Positions 37,478 through 49,400 of a stretch of DNA of 64,000 bases are shown piece after piece; positions within the stretch are counted from its first letter, which is position 1, and each line of letters opens with the position of its first letter. The notes under the pieces were generated by a model that saw only the letters and a list, made by a program, of their open reading frames with translations, searched no databases and was not told the DNA's origin. Where the stretch lies: assembly GCA_027490815.1 (NCBI GenBank), contig JAIXXJ010000021.1, forward strand, positions 62,001 to 126,000, given 5' to 3'. The position numbers were made by a program, and so were the translations under genes. Source of the DNA: Streptomycetaceae bacterium (lineage in GTDB: Bacteria > Actinomycetota > Actinomycetes > Nanopelagicales > Nanopelagicaceae).

Positions 37478-38857
37478 ATGACTTCCAATCTAGCCGACAA
37501 AAAGATCCTAATATTGGGAGCGGGCGTAACTGGACTTTCAGTTGAACGTTTCCTTAAATCACGTGGAGGCAAAGTCACAATTGCAGATGACTACTCTGAT
37601 GCAGGCATAAAAACCAATGGGATAGAGCTCAAAGATTTTGATGCAGTTGTTGTCTCACCAGGTTGGAAACTAGACCACCCATTATTGGTTAAGGCGTTAA
37701 ATACTGATTTAGAAGTCTTAAACGAAGTTGATTTGGCTTGGCAGTTAAAGTGCGAGATTGCCCCACATCAGAAATGGTTAGCAATTACTGGAACCAATGG
37801 AAAAACAACAGCTGTAGAAATGGCCGCAAAGATTTTACAGACGGCTGGACTAAATGCTAAAGCCTGCGGCAACCTGGGAGAGACTGTGATAGATGCTGTT
37901 GATCAAGCAGATCCCTTTGAATATTTAGTTTTAGAACTTTCAAGCTTTCAACTGCATTGGGCCAAGACAGCGCAGTTTCATAGTTCAGCAATTTTAAACA
38001 TTGCACATGATCACATCGATTGGCATGGCAGTTTTGAGATGTATGCGCAAGCAAAATTGTCCCTACTTGAAAAAAGTGAGATCGCCGTGCTTAATGCCGA
38101 TGATGGTGAAGTCATGACACGCTCTGCTTCTTGGAAGGGGCGTAAAGTATTTTTCTCTCTCAATACTCCGGCACCTGGAGAAATTGGAGTTGTGGAAGAG
38201 TTAATTATTGATCGTTGTTTTGTTTCTGATCCAATGGAGGCTCAGATGATCTGCGAAATCGGCGATGTAAAACCAACAATTCCTCACAATGTCTCAAATG
38301 CTATGGCTGCTGCAGCTCTTGCTTTATCAATTGACGTTCCACATGCAGTAATTCAAAAGGCTTTGCAAGATTTCAGGCCAGGAAGGCACCGAATAGAAAC
38401 AGTTTTAGAAAAGGATTCCATAACCTGGGTTGATGATTCGAAAGCAACAAATCCACATGCAGCAATCGCATCGTTAAACTCACATTTATCTGTAGTTTGG
38501 ATTGCTGGAGGATTAGCAAAAGGTGCTGACATGGAGAGTTTAGTTCAACGCTGTAAAGGCCGGATCAAGGCAGCAATATTGATGGGTCAAGATTCAGTTT
38601 CGATTGAGAACGCTCTAGAAAAATTTGCTCCAGAAATTCCTCGGGTGAAAGTTGAGACACCAAGTGGATATGAAAAGGGCAAGGCAGATAACTCTCTTAT
38701 GGAGCAAGTAGTAACTCACGCATTAGACTTTGCCACTTCAGGAGATAGCGTAGTTTTGGCCCCGGCTTGCGCATCCATGGATCAGTTTGTTTCTTATGCA
38801 GATAGAGGGGATCGATTTGCTGCAGCTGTGAGGAAATTGGTGGGGCATGCAAACTAA
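37478..38857 (+). CDS. murD: UDP-N-acetylmuramoylalanine--D-glutamate ligase
   Basis: ILGAGVTGLSVERFL, ITGTNGKTTAVEM, ELSSFQLHWA, WVDDSKATNPHAA. Confidence 0.96.
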   Translation: MTSNLADKKILILGAGVTGLSVERFLKSRGGKVTIADDYSDAGIKTNGIELKDFDAVVVSPGWKLDHPLLVKALNTDLEVLNEVDLAWQLKCEIAPHQKWLAITGTNGKTTAVEMAAKILQTAGLNAKACGNLGETVIDAVDQADPFEYLVLELSSFQLHWAKTAQFHSSAILNIAHDHIDWHGSFEMYAQAKLSLLEKSEIAVLNADDGEVMTRSASWKGRKVFFSLNTPAPGEIGVVEELIIDRCFVSDPMEAQMICEIGDVKPTIPHNVSNAMAAAALALSIDVPHAVIQKALQDFRPGRHRIETVLEKDSITWVDDSKATNPHAAIASLNSHLSVVWIAGGLAKGADMESLVQRCKGRIKAAILMGQDSVSIENALEKFAPEIPRVKVETPSGYEKGKADNSLMEQVVTHALDFATSGDSVVLAPACASMDQFVSYADRGDRFAAAVRKLVGHAN

Positions 38858-40013
38858 AGGAAAAGAAAACCTCTTTACAAAACCAGTTAATCTTTATTAC
38901 ATGCTTGTGGGAAGCACATTGTTGCTCAGTCTTCTAGGTCTGATTATGGTTTTTTCAGCCTCCTCGATAGATTCTTTAGGAAATACAGGTTCAACTTATG
39001 CCATTGCAGTTCGTCAATTAGTTTTTTTACTCTTTTCAATTCCTATGGCCTGGGTGCTTTCAAGAATCACACTTCTGCATTGGAAAGTCATAGCTCGCGG
39101 TGGAGTTTTAGTCTCCGTTCTGATGCTTTTATTTGTTCAAATTTTTGGTAATTCAACAAGTGGAAATCAAAACTGGTTGAGTCTGGGTTTTATCATCATT
39201 CAACCTAGTGAATTCGCTAAATTCTTAATGATCTTATGGGCTGGCTATGTACTAGCAAAGCACGAGCGATCTGGTCGAATTCATTCAAATGTTTTAGCCT
39301 TAATTACTCCAGCATTCTTTCTTTGTATGGTTCTAATTTTGGCTGGAAATGATTTAGGAAGCGCATCTGTCTTCGGATTTATCCTGGTTGGATTCCTTTG
39401 GGTTTCAGGACTACAGCTGCGAGTATTTGGTGTTGTACTAAGCGCTGGTTTTCTAAGTTTGGCTATTCTTGTTCTGACATCTCCTTATCGAGTTCAAAGA
39501 TTCATCGCTTTTTTAAATCCATTCGCCGAGGATCAGTACAAACTCTATGGTTGGCAACCGGCACATAGTCTCTTGGGGTTGGCTAGTGGAGGATTCTTTG
39601 GTGTTGGGCTAGGCGCCTCGCGCCAAAAATGGGGAAATCTTGCCGAAGCACATACCGATTTCATATTTTCTGTTATTGGCGAAGAGTTAGGCCTGTTTGG
39701 AACTTTAGCTACACTGTTTTTGATTAGCATTCTCCTTTTTTCTATTTTTAAGATTGCAATGCGAGCTCAAGATCCTATGGTCAGATATGTGGCGTCGGGA
39801 ATTGGTTGCTGGATTGGGATACAAACAGTTCTAAATATTGGATCTGCAATTAGCGTTCTTCCTGTGGTTGGTGTGACACTGCCACTGCTCTCTTACGGTG
39901 GCTCTTCGCTCATTGCAACGTATATAGCTATTGGTTTTGTACTTGGTGCCGCTCGACGTGATCCTGTGATTTATCGAGAATTACAAGCTACGGGCAATAA
40001 ATGGCTACAGTAG
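38847..40013 (+). CDS. ftsW: Peptidoglycan glycosyltransferase FtsW
   Basis: SEDS-family TM protein: GNQNWLSLGFIIIQPSEFAKF, AHTDFIFSVIGEELGL, LPLLSYGGSSLIATYIAIG. Confidence 0.95.
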   Translation: MQTKGKENLFTKPVNLYYMLVGSTLLLSLLGLIMVFSASSIDSLGNTGSTYAIAVRQLVFLLFSIPMAWVLSRITLLHWKVIARGGVLVSVLMLLFVQIFGNSTSGNQNWLSLGFIIIQPSEFAKFLMILWAGYVLAKHERSGRIHSNVLALITPAFFLCMVLILAGNDLGSASVFGFILVGFLWVSGLQLRVFGVVLSAGFLSLAILVLTSPYRVQRFIAFLNPFAEDQYKLYGWQPAHSLLGLASGGFFGVGLGASRQKWGNLAEAHTDFIFSVIGEELGLFGTLATLFLISILLFSIFKIAMRAQDPMVRYVASGIGCWIGIQTVLNIGSAISVLPVVGVTLPLLSYGGSSLIATYIAIGFVLGAARRDPVIYRELQATGNKWLQ

Positions 40014-41077
40014 TTTTTGCAGGCGGTGGAACAGCAGGTCACATACAACCTGCTTTAGCTGTCGCGCGTGAATGGAAAAAAAGTCATCCTTTGGATGAAT
40101 GTTTATTCATTGGGACTGCTAAAGGCTTAGAGACAACTTTAATTCCAGAGGCCGGCTTTGAGTTGCGAATAATTCCAAAAGTTTCCATCGCTAGACGACC
40201 TTCTTTTTCATGGCTAAAAATACCTTTTGATTTGCTTTCATCAATACTTACTTGCCGAAAGATACTTTCCAATTCTGAACTCTTGATTGGATTCGGTGGG
40301 TACGTAAGTGCACCCGCATATCTGGCCGCACGCAGTTTGAGAATCCCAATAGTTATTCACGAAGCAAATGCCAAACCAGGCTGGGCAAACAAAGTTGGAT
40401 CAGTGTTCACTCCACATTTAGTAGTTGCTCATCCCGTGGAGAAAGGGAGATTTTCTAAGGCACTTTTGGCTGGACTTCCATTGAGATCAGATGTTGCATC
40501 TGCATATGAAAATGCAAAAAACGATTGGGCACTGGCACGCGCCGAAGCAAAGAGTCGATTAGGAATCGCAGTCAATATTCCATTTATCTTTATTATGGGT
40601 GGATCACAAGGTTCGGTTGCGATAAATTCAGTGATCAACGAGAGCGTGAAAGTTTTTCAAGAAAATGGATATTACGTTCTCCATTCGGTCGGACGCCTAA
40701 ATCAACTGCCGATATCTATTGATGGCTATAAAGCAGTTTCATATGTAGATCAGATGGCTGATGCATATTTGGCTGCTGATTTAATTATTGGGCGAAGTGG
40801 CGCGGTCACTTGTAGTGAATTTCGCGCTCTAGGCCGTTACGCTCTTTTCGTGCCTCTGCCAATCGGAAACGGTGAACAGTTAGTTAATGCCTCTAGCCTT
40901 GTTAGTGCAGGAAGAGCAAGAGTTATTGATCAAAAACAATTTAATGCAAGGTATATCAAAGAAAACATTGCCAACCTCATTACTGAGTCTTCACAATCTC
41001 CAATATCTGGCAGCGGAGAAGACCTTATGGCAGCAGAAAAAATCTTGACCCTCGCAGAGCTTGCAATGAAGAAATGA
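40001..41077 (+). CDS. murG: UDP-GlcNAc:undecaprenyl-PP-MurNAc-pentapeptide GlcNAc transferase
   Basis: FAGGGTAGHIQPALAVA, GFGGYVSAPAYLAA, HEANAKPGWANK, GGSQGS, GRSGAVTCSE. Confidence 0.96.
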   Translation: MATVVFAGGGTAGHIQPALAVAREWKKSHPLDECLFIGTAKGLETTLIPEAGFELRIIPKVSIARRPSFSWLKIPFDLLSSILTCRKILSNSELLIGFGGYVSAPAYLAARSLRIPIVIHEANAKPGWANKVGSVFTPHLVVAHPVEKGRFSKALLAGLPLRSDVASAYENAKNDWALARAEAKSRLGIAVNIPFIFIMGGSQGSVAINSVINESVKVFQENGYYVLHSVGRLNQLPISIDGYKAVSYVDQMADAYLAADLIIGRSGAVTCSEFRALGRYALFVPLPIGNGEQLVNASSLVSAGRARVIDQKQFNARYIKENIANLITESSQSPISGSGEDLMAAEKILTLAELAMKK

Positions 41078-42465
41078 AACCAACACTTTCAGCTTTAGTT
41101 GGTAAACGAATTCACTTTATTGGCATTGGTGGTGCCGGCATGAGTGGTTTGGCTCGTATTGCCTTAACCCATCAAATAACAGTTACTGGTTCAGATACAA
41201 AAGATTCTTCAGTAATTTCAGCTCTAATCGCCTTAGGAGCAAAAATATCAACTTCACATGCTTCAGAAAATGTGGACGGTGCAGATTTAGTGGTCTATTC
41301 GAATGCAATTTCAACGAACAATGTAGAGCGCATCCGTGCCGAAGAGTTGCATCTTCAGATGCTGACTCGCGCCTCCGCCCTATCGATCTTGATGTCAGAG
41401 TCAAAACGCATTGCAGTTGCTGGCACTCACGGCAAAACAACGACCTCATCAATGCTAGCCGTAGCCTTGCAAGCTTGTTCGGCCGATCCTTCATTTGCAA
41501 TTGGTGGAAACATTACGGCCTCTGGGTCAAATGCCCACCGCGGGACGGGCGAAATATTTGTTGCAGAGGCAGATGAATCAGATGGATCGTTTATTGAGTA
41601 CCGACCATTTGCGGCAATAGTGACCAATATCGAGCATGATCACGTTGATTTCTTCGAGACCCCTGAGGCAGTAGACAAAGCATTTGTAGACTTTGCAGAG
41701 ACGATTCAAAAAGAGGGCTTCCTTGTTTATTGCGCAGATGATTCGGGCGCTAGGAGGCTGGCAATAGATATATCTCAATCCGGACTTGAACAGATTTCCT
41801 ATGGGTTAAGTGAAACAGCTGATCTGCATATAGATCAGATTGAACTTTTGGCCATGAGCTCTAGGGCGCGAGCAATTTGGCATGGAAAAATGATTGGAAC
41901 AATTGAACTTCAAGTTCCCGGTCAACATAACTTACTTAATGCAGCATCAGCATTAGCAACTGGGTTGAAGTTAGCGATGCCACCTGCGCAACTTTTAGCC
42001 GGCCTTGGAATGTTTCGGGGGACTGGACGTAGATTTGAATTAAAGGGAACTGTCAATGGGATACGAGTTATCGATGACTATGGACACCATCCAACTGAAA
42101 TACAAGTCACTCTTGATGCTGCCCGCCGGTTTGCTGGAGATGGCCGATTAATTGTTGTATTCCAGCCACATCGTTTCTCACGTACTCGTGCATTTGCGGC
42201 AAGATTTTCAGAAGCGCTGGACATGGCCGATCGCGCAATCGTTTTAGAAATATATGCCGCAAGTGAGAAGCCAATCGAGGGGGTTACATCCAGACTCATT
42301 ACCTCCAAGATGACTAAAGGGGAGTACATACCAAACTTTATAGAAGTAACAGATTCGGTAGTTGCATCAGCCCAACCAGGTGATGTGATCATGACACTTG
42401 GCGCAGGTGATGTAAGTTCACTGGCACCGATTATCGTAGAAGGCTTACAAAGGCGATTTGCTTAA
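41074..42465 (+). CDS. murC: UDP-N-acetylmuramate--L-alanine ligase
   Basis: IHFIGIGGAGMSGLARI, AVAGTHGKTTTSSML, EADESDGSF, VIDDYGHHPTEI, FQPHRFSRT. Confidence 0.97.
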   Translation: MKPTLSALVGKRIHFIGIGGAGMSGLARIALTHQITVTGSDTKDSSVISALIALGAKISTSHASENVDGADLVVYSNAISTNNVERIRAEELHLQMLTRASALSILMSESKRIAVAGTHGKTTTSSMLAVALQACSADPSFAIGGNITASGSNAHRGTGEIFVAEADESDGSFIEYRPFAAIVTNIEHDHVDFFETPEAVDKAFVDFAETIQKEGFLVYCADDSGARRLAIDISQSGLEQISYGLSETADLHIDQIELLAMSSRARAIWHGKMIGTIELQVPGQHNLLNAASALATGLKLAMPPAQLLAGLGMFRGTGRRFELKGTVNGIRVIDDYGHHPTEIQVTLDAARRFAGDGRLIVVFQPHRFSRTRAFAARFSEALDMADRAIVLEIYAASEKPIEGVTSRLITSKMTKGEYIPNFIEVTDSVVASAQPGDVIMTLGAGDVSSLAPIIVEGLQRRFA

Positions 42466-43107
42466 ATGAGAAGACGCTTTTCATTAATTGCTTTACCAAT
42501 TCTAATTGTTATTGGCGCAACGTATGCATTGGGTTACTCATCATTGTTTACCATTAGTTCAATTGAAATAATAGGCGCACGAACGACTGTCAATCCTGGG
42601 ATTGTAGAGGGTGAGAAATTAGCTCGAATCCAACCCCGAGTCATTGCAACTAAGTTTGAGAATCTAGCGTGGGTGAAAAAAGCTGAGGTGTCGCGAGATT
42701 GGATTAGCGGGAGAGTAACCATACGAATACTTGATCGGACCCCCGTGGCTATGTTCAACGGGAAAGCTTTTGATGCAGAGGGCAATAGCTTCCAACTGCA
42801 AAGTGACAAGCCTTCTAACCTTGTTCAGATCCAAGCGATCGATGCCGAATCAGCTTTGAAAGCAGTTGATCTCCTTAGCTCTCTAGATTCACAGTTAAGC
42901 CAAACATTGCAGTTAATCAAGGTCCAGGGCTCAGGTTCACTTGACCTGCAATTGGCACAAGGTGAACGCATCCTTGAAGTTAAGTGGGGAATAAACGGCG
43001 AAAACGAGTTAAAAACGAGGGTGTATAAAGCAATTCTTGCCCTGCCTGAAAACAATAAGATAACTAAAATTGATGTTTCGGCACCACATGCACCGATAGT
43101 AAAATAA
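42466..43107 (+). CDS. ftsQ: Cell division protein FtsQ (POTRA)
   Basis: N-terminal TM, FTISSIEIIGARTTVNPGIVEGEKLARI POTRA domain; murC-ftsZ position. Confidence 0.9.
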   Translation: MRRRFSLIALPILIVIGATYALGYSSLFTISSIEIIGARTTVNPGIVEGEKLARIQPRVIATKFENLAWVKKAEVSRDWISGRVTIRILDRTPVAMFNGKAFDAEGNSFQLQSDKPSNLVQIQAIDAESALKAVDLLSSLDSQLSQTLQLIKVQGSGSLDLQLAQGERILEVKWGINGENELKTRVYKAILALPENNKITKIDVSAPHAPIVK

Positions 43108-43257
43108 AAAATCATCACATTAATTTGTTTTGCGACACGTTAAAGAAATCATGTCGGTGTTTGATAATCACCCTTGCGCGCTTTAAGTTCACCTTATTGA
43201 AAATCATTGAGCCATAACTCTCAAGGTGAGGTTTAAGGTTCAAAAGGAGGAACACTC

Positions 43258-44388
43258 GTGGCTTCACCGCAAAATTATTTGGCTGTCATCAAAGTAGTTG
43301 GTATTGGTGGCGGTGGAGTTAATGCAGTCAATCGCATGATTGATGTTGGATTAAAAGGTGTTGAGTTCATTGCAATTAACACCGATGCACAACATTTACT
43401 AATGAGTGATGCTGATGTAAAACTTGATATCGGTCGCAAGACAACTCGCGGACTTGGTGCGGGAATGGATCCCGATAAAGGACGAGAAGCAGCACTTGAT
43501 CATGCAGATGATATTGAAGAGATTCTTCGCGGCGCAGATATGGTTTTTGTAACTGCCGGTGAAGGTGGCGGAACTGGAACTGGCGCAGCACCAGTTGTTG
43601 CAAAAATTGCTCGAGAGATCGGTGCGTTAACCATTGGAGTTGTAACTCGTCCGTTTTCTTTCGAAGCGAAGTTACGTTCAGAGCAGGCAGATGTCGGTAT
43701 CGAAGCATTGCGTGAAGAAGTCGATACCTTAATTGTTATCCCGAATGATCGATTACTTGCAATCTCTGATCGCCAAATAACTTTAGCTGATGCATTCAAG
43801 AGCGCAGATCAAGTTCTACTCTCTGGAGTCCAAGGAATTTCGGAAATCATTACACAACCCGGATTAATCAATCTAGATTTTGCAGACGTTAAAGCTGTCA
43901 TGTCAGGTGCAGGATCGGCATTAATGGGAATTGGATCTGCGCGTGGTGAAAATCGTGCAATTCGTGCAGCAGAACTTGCAATCTCTAGTCCATTGTTAGA
44001 GGCATCAATTGATGGCGCTATGGGTGTATTGCTTTCAGTTTCCGGTGGATCGGATTTAGGTTTGTTTGAAGTCAATGAGGCATGTGAATTAGTTCAATCT
44101 GTAGTTCACCCGAATGCTAAGTTCATCTTTGGTACAACAATCGATGATGCTCTCGGTGATGAAATTCGTATAACTGTTGTTGCAGCAGGTTTTGAAGGTG
44201 GGCAACCAAAGAAGGTGGCAACACCATCATTTGATGCTGCAACGCTGGGTGGAGTGGCTGATCCTATTTCTGCCAATGATCCATTGGCTGTGGCACTTGA
44301 TTTAGATAGCGAGCTACCAAAGCGCCGTGTCACTTTTGAAGAATTGGTAGCTGAGGACGAGATCGACATCCCTGACTTCATGAAGTAA
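43258..44388 (+). CDS. ftsZ: Cell division protein FtsZ
   Basis: [46 protein letters not shown]-terminal [10 protein letters not shown]. Confidence 0.98.
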   Translation: MASPQNYLAVIKVVGIGGGGVNAVNRMIDVGLKGVEFIAINTDAQHLLMSDADVKLDIGRKTTRGLGAGMDPDKGREAALDHADDIEEILRGADMVFVTAGEGGGTGTGAAPVVAKIAREIGALTIGVVTRPFSFEAKLRSEQADVGIEALREEVDTLIVIPNDRLLAISDRQITLADAFKSADQVLLSGVQGISEIITQPGLINLDFADVKAVMSGAGSALMGIGSARGENRAIRAAELAISSPLLEASIDGAMGVLLSVSGGSDLGLFEVNEACELVQSVVHPNAKFIFGTTIDDALGDEIRITVVAAGFEGGQPKKVATPSFDAATLGGVADPISANDPLAVALDLDSELPKRRVTFEELVAEDEIDIPDFMK

Positions 44389-44400
44389 GGGAACTCTGCG

Positions 44401-45051
44401 TTGTCTTATTTTTTCACTGATCGAACTGGTGGTTTTAGTTCGGGCAGTTACGAATCTCTTAACTTCGCGGGCCATGTTGGTGATGATCCATTGAAAGTTA
44501 AAGCAAATCGCGCGACGCTACCGAACACCCAATTTATGAATCAAGTACATGGCAACGCCGTTGTAGTTGTGACTGATTACATTCAAACGGAGCCAACGTG
44601 TGATGCTTTAGTAACGGCTAATCCTGATATTTCATTAGCGGTCATGGTGGCAGACTGCATTCCACTGTTGCTTGTTTCAGAGTCAGTTGTCGGCGCTGTC
44701 CATGTTGGACGTGCGGGCTTGGTAAACAGAGTTGCAATTAACTCCATAGAGGCAATGAGGGATTTAGGTGCAAAACATATTCATGCCGTATTGGGACCTT
44801 CAATTTGTGGAAAATGTTATGAAGTGCCGCTTGGATTGCAGGAGGAAGTAACTGCAAATCATCCGGATTCTTACTCCACCACAAGGCATTCCACACCAGC
44901 TTTAGATCTTCAAGCTGGGTTAGTTGCACAATTGTTGGCACAGGATGTGAGCTTTGAAGCTTCAACAGTGTGCACGATGGAGAACACCTCCTATTTTTCT
45001 CATCGCAGAGGATCACCGACCGGTCGATTTGTGGGAGTAGTGAAGATATGA
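44401..45051 (+). CDS. pgeF: Purine nucleoside phosphorylase/laccase-domain protein (YfiH/PgeF)
   Basis: FTDRTGGFSSGSYESLNFAGHVGDD, NQVHGN, VMVADCIPLLL, HVGRAGL, GPSICGKCYEV. Confidence 0.92.
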   Translation: MSYFFTDRTGGFSSGSYESLNFAGHVGDDPLKVKANRATLPNTQFMNQVHGNAVVVVTDYIQTEPTCDALVTANPDISLAVMVADCIPLLLVSESVVGAVHVGRAGLVNRVAINSIEAMRDLGAKHIHAVLGPSICGKCYEVPLGLQEEVTANHPDSYSTTRHSTPALDLQAGLVAQLLAQDVSFEASTVCTMENTSYFSHRRGSPTGRFVGVVKI

Positions 45052-45704
45052 GTAGGAAAGCCGAATTAGAAGAAAATCTGCAAGAAGTCAAGGAAAAGAT
45101 TGCCGCCGTTGCAGATCACGAAGTGGTCTTAGTTGTAGTGACAAAGAGTTTTCCTGCAAGTGATGTGGAGATTTTAAGCCAACTCGGGGTTAGCGATTTC
45201 GGTGAGAATCGCGATTCAGAAGGGGCTGAAAAATCAATGGCGGTTCCAGCCACTTGGCATTTTCAGGGGCAGATACAAAGCAATAAACTCAAATCAATTA
45301 CTGCGTGGGCATCGGTCATTCATTCATTAGATGATCTTCGACATTTTGAGCTAATTGAAAAAATTGCACCGCACCCTCTTTCAATTTTTCTTCAGGTTTC
45401 ACTAGATGGCGCTCATCATCGTGGGGGAGCAAACAGTGAGGACCTCTATGAGTTAGCTAGGACAATTGAAAACTCTTCCAAACATCGGTTGTCTGGGATT
45501 ATGTCTGTGCCTCCGTTGTTAATGGACCCAGTCCTTGCCTATGAACAACTTCAGCAGATTCATACTGACTTTAAGAGGGAGTTTCCTGGGGCGACAGGGC
45601 TATCGGCTGGCATGAGTGGGGACTATGAAATGGCCATTTCCTACGGTGCGACACATGTGCGCGTTGGCTCATCAATACTCGGTTCTCGCTCACCCCAGAG
45701 GTAA
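45048..45704 (+). CDS. YggS-family PLP homeostasis protein
   Basis: VVVTKSFPASDV, DFGENRDSE, WHFQGQIQSNK, LSAGMSGDYEMAISYGATHVRVGSSILGSR. True start ATG 45048 overlaps the pgeF stop. Confidence 0.93.
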   Translation: MSRKAELEENLQEVKEKIAAVADHEVVLVVVTKSFPASDVEILSQLGVSDFGENRDSEGAEKSMAVPATWHFQGQIQSNKLKSITAWASVIHSLDDLRHFELIEKIAPHPLSIFLQVSLDGAHHRGGANSEDLYELARTIENSSKHRLSGIMSVPPLLMDPVLAYEQLQQIHTDFKREFPGATGLSAGMSGDYEMAISYGATHVRVGSSILGSRSPQR

Positions 45705-45713
45705 CCTTTTCTT

Positions 45714-46190
45714 ATGTCTAATGCAATCCGCCGTGTCGCCAACTACTTAGGTCTAATGGATGAGCCGGAATTTGATACTGCCCAACCACAAGCACCAGCA
45801 AAATCAAGTGATGTGCGTATTAAGAGCCGAGAGCTTCGCCCCGTACCCACTGCGCCTACTGTACGTAGGGGAGAAGTTGTTGAAACAGCTCCGCAGTTAG
45901 ATCTTCCAACTTTAGATCGCATCATTACTTTGCATCCTCGCTACTACAACGAGGCGCGAACAATTGGCGAGCACTATCGCGAAGGCAATCCTGTCATCAT
46001 CAATTTAACGGAGATGGATGAATCAGAGCACAAGCGACTTGTAGATTTTGCAAGTGGCCTGGCATTTGGATTGCATGGAACAATTGAGCGAGTTACAAAG
46101 AAGGTATTTCTTCTTTCGCCAGCTAATGTTTCAGTAAGCAGTGAAGACAAGTCAGCTGCAGCACAAGCAAGTTTTTTTAACCAGAGCTAA
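45714..46190 (+). CDS. sepF: Cell division protein SepF
   Basis: RVANYLGLMDEPEFD; EGNPVIINLTEMDESEHKRLVDFASGLAFGLHGTIERVTKKVFLLSPANV. Confidence 0.96.
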   Translation: MSNAIRRVANYLGLMDEPEFDTAQPQAPAKSSDVRIKSRELRPVPTAPTVRRGEVVETAPQLDLPTLDRIITLHPRYYNEARTIGEHYREGNPVIINLTEMDESEHKRLVDFASGLAFGLHGTIERVTKKVFLLSPANVSVSSEDKSAAAQASFFNQS

Positions 46191-46192
46191 TC

Positions 46193-46477
46193 ATGTTGAG
46201 CCTGGGCTCACTGCTAGCCAATATCTTGCAGTTGTTTCTCTTGGCTTTGCTGGGGCGACTGATCTTTGATTATGTGCAAATGTTCTCCAAAACTTGGCGG
46301 CCACGTGGACCTATTCTCTATTTGGTCGAGGCCATTTATACGATCACTGACAGGCCTATGAAGTTCGTTGCAAGATTCGTCCCACCACTTCGCCTAGGCG
46401 CCATTAGTTTAGACATGAGTTTTATCGTTCTTTTTTTCGGCACACAGCTATTGATCGGCTTCGTTAGTCGCCTCTAG
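46193..46477 (+). CDS. YggT family membrane protein
   Basis: LGRLIFDYVQMFSKTWRPRGPILYLVEAIYTITDRPMKFVARFVPPLRLGAISLDMSFIVLFF. Confidence 0.93.
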   Translation: MLSLGSLLANILQLFLLALLGRLIFDYVQMFSKTWRPRGPILYLVEAIYTITDRPMKFVARFVPPLRLGAISLDMSFIVLFFGTQLLIGFVSRL

Positions 46478-46478
46478 C

Positions 46479-49400
46479 TCAGACTGATTTAGCTAAAACA
46501 ACTTCTAATCCGTTTTCACTATCGCCCATTGCAATTGACTTATCATGGAGCATTGACACCGCCAGAACCTCATTTTCAATTCGCGGTTGATCACTCTCAA
46601 TCGCAGCAATGATTTCGGGATTACCGTTCCAGGCAATATTGATTCGATCTGAAATATCAAAGCCCTCACTTTTGCGTCGCTCTTGAATAAATCGGATCAC
46701 CTCACGTACATTTCCAGCCAGAACTAAAGAAGGTGTGAGTTGTAGATCAAGGGCAACGCTCTCACCATCGTGTGAAGAAACACTCCAGCCAGATTTTGGA
46801 ACCTCAGTAATCACCAGATCTTCTAACCCAATTGTCCATTCGGCAATGGATGTTGATCCTTCATTACGTAGTTGCTTAACAAGTTTTGTTGGATCCACAC
46901 CCGCAATTGCCTTAGCAATCTCTTGAACAGCCCCGCCAAATTTTGCTCCAAGGCTCTTGAAATTTGCCTTAACGCTTACATCCACTAGATCTCCATCGGC
47001 ATTTGCAATGTCTTCTAGTTCCAAAACGTTTAATTCATCAGCGATTTGTTCACGCATCTGTTCTGGCAATTCAGACCATCCCTTTGCAGCGATCAGTGCT
47101 CGGCCCAGGGGCTGTCGAATCTTGATTCCTGATTCGGCTCTTGTTGCTCTACCAAGTTCAACAATGCGTCGAGTTAGCTCTACTTGGTTACCTAGTTCGC
47201 CGTTAATCTGATCGCTCTTAGAGATTGGAAAGTCTGAGAGATGAACAGAAAGAGGAGCTGTTGGATCAGTTGGTATGACAAGTTCTTGCCATACATGCTC
47301 TGTAATAAATGGCACTAGGGGTGCAAGCAGTTGTGTCAGAGTTACTAGGCACTCATGCAAGGTTGCTAAGGCAGCGACATCACCATCCCAAAAACGTCGA
47401 CGTGAGCGACGGACGTACCAATTTGATAAGTCATCGATGAATTTTGCTAACTCGCGTCCAGCAACCTGTGAATCAAAACCTTCTAGCGCGCTATCGACGT
47501 TTGCAATCAAGAGGTTAAGTTCGGAAATAATCCACTTGTCCATCAATGGTCTATCTGCAAGTGATGGCGTTTGTGAAAGTTCAAAATTAGAAGCTTTTGC
47601 ATACAAGGCATGGAATGAAACAGTGTTCCAATATGTCAATAAAGTCTTACGAACGACTTCATTCAAATTCTCATGTCCTACTCGCCTTGCAGACCAAGGC
47701 GAACCAGCGGCAAGCATGTACCAGCGAACAGCATCTGCGCCATGTTGATCCATCAGCGCCATTGGCTCAAGAACATTGCCTAAGTGTTTACTCATTTTGC
47801 GCCCATCTTTATCCAAGATATGACCAAGGCACAAAACGGTTTTATATGATGATTGATCAAATACTAAAGTTCCAATTGTCATGAGGGTGTAAAACCATCC
47901 GCGAGTTTGATCTATAGCTTCACAGATAAAGTCAGCAGGGTAAGAGGCTTTAAATTTTTCAACTGAACCTTCTTTGTGCGGATAACCCCATTGTGCAAAT
48001 GGCATTGCACCTGAGTCATACCAACAGTCGATTACCTCTGGGACGCGAATCATTGTCGAATCACACTCACTGCAATCAAATGTAATGTCATCAACAAAAG
48101 GTCTATGGGGATCTAGGTTAGACAGTTCCTTACCGGCCAGCTGACCTAATTCTTTAAGGGAGTCAACGCAGATTTCGTGTTTATTCTCGCAACGCCAAAT
48201 TGGCAAAGGCGTACCCCAGTATCGATTTCGGGAGAGAGCCCAATCGATATTGTTGTTTAACCAATCACCATATCGGCCCTCTTTAATTGTTTGAGGATGC
48301 CAATTAGTCGAAGCATTCTCTCGAAGTAATGCGTCCTTAATCGACGTGGTTCGAATGTACCAAGAGGGTTGTGCGTAATACATCAAAGCAGTGTGGCAGC
48401 GCCAACAGTGCGGGTATGAGTGTTCGTATTGCTGGTGCTTATACAAGGCCCCACTTGCTTTGAGCTCTTTTACTAATGCCTTATCTGCATCTTTAAAAAA
48501 TACTCCGCCTACTACGGGAACCTCCTTTAGAAATGTTCCATCTGGTGCAATTGGATTAACTACGGGTAATCCATAACTACGACAGACTGCTAGATCGTCT
48601 GCGCCAAAGGCTGGAGATTGATGGACAAGTCCTGTGCCGTCTTCAGTAGTCACATAAGTTGCTAGGACCACATAATGGGCATCTGGAATCTCAACATAAT
48701 CAAAGGGTCTTTGGTAGGTAATTTTTTCCAAATCTTTACCCAGAATCGTTTGCAGAATCTTTTTTTCACCCTTGACTGATTCTATGAGGGCTTTAGCAAC
48801 AACGAGTACTTCATCTTCTTGCTCTTCAACGCTTACCTTTAAAACTACGTACTCAACTTCAGGATGCACTGCGATTGCAGTATTTGAAACAAGAGTCCAG
48901 GGAGTTGTTGTCCAGACAAGAAGACTTGCTTTTAGTTTTTGCAATTCACCTGAAGTGACAGGGAAGCGGACAAAAACCGATGGGTCGGTAACTGTTTCAT
49001 ACCCTTGAGCTAATTCGTGATCTGAAAGACCTGTTCCACATCGTGGGCAATATGGAGCTACTCGATGGTCTTGAACTAGTAAACCTTTTTTCCAAATTTC
49101 TTTGAGTGACCACCAAACTGATTCAACATACTCAGGCGACATGGTCCAATATGCCTGATCAAAATCAACCCAGAAACCCATGCGATCTGTCATCTCAGTA
49201 AATGCGCTCACATGGCGCTGAACTGATTCACGGCATTTGTCATTAAATTGTGAAATTCCATATTTTTCAATATCGCCTTTACCCGAGAATCCGAGTTCTT
49301 TTTCTACGGCAATCTCAACTGGGAGTCCATGACAGTCCCAACCGGCTTTTCTTTCTACATATTTTCCTTTCATCGTATGAAAACGAGGGAAAACATCTTT

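Noticed and set aside
43108-43257. Loose hairpin (CACCTT...AAGGTG) in the ftsQ-ftsZ gap as a riboregulator
   Set aside because: Only a 6-7 bp stem with a long loop; likely just the ftsZ promoter/RBS region (AAAAGGAGG).
47275-47748. 157-aa plus-strand ORF
   Set aside because: Lies opposite ileS, which has clear motifs throughout; no domain in the antisense frame.
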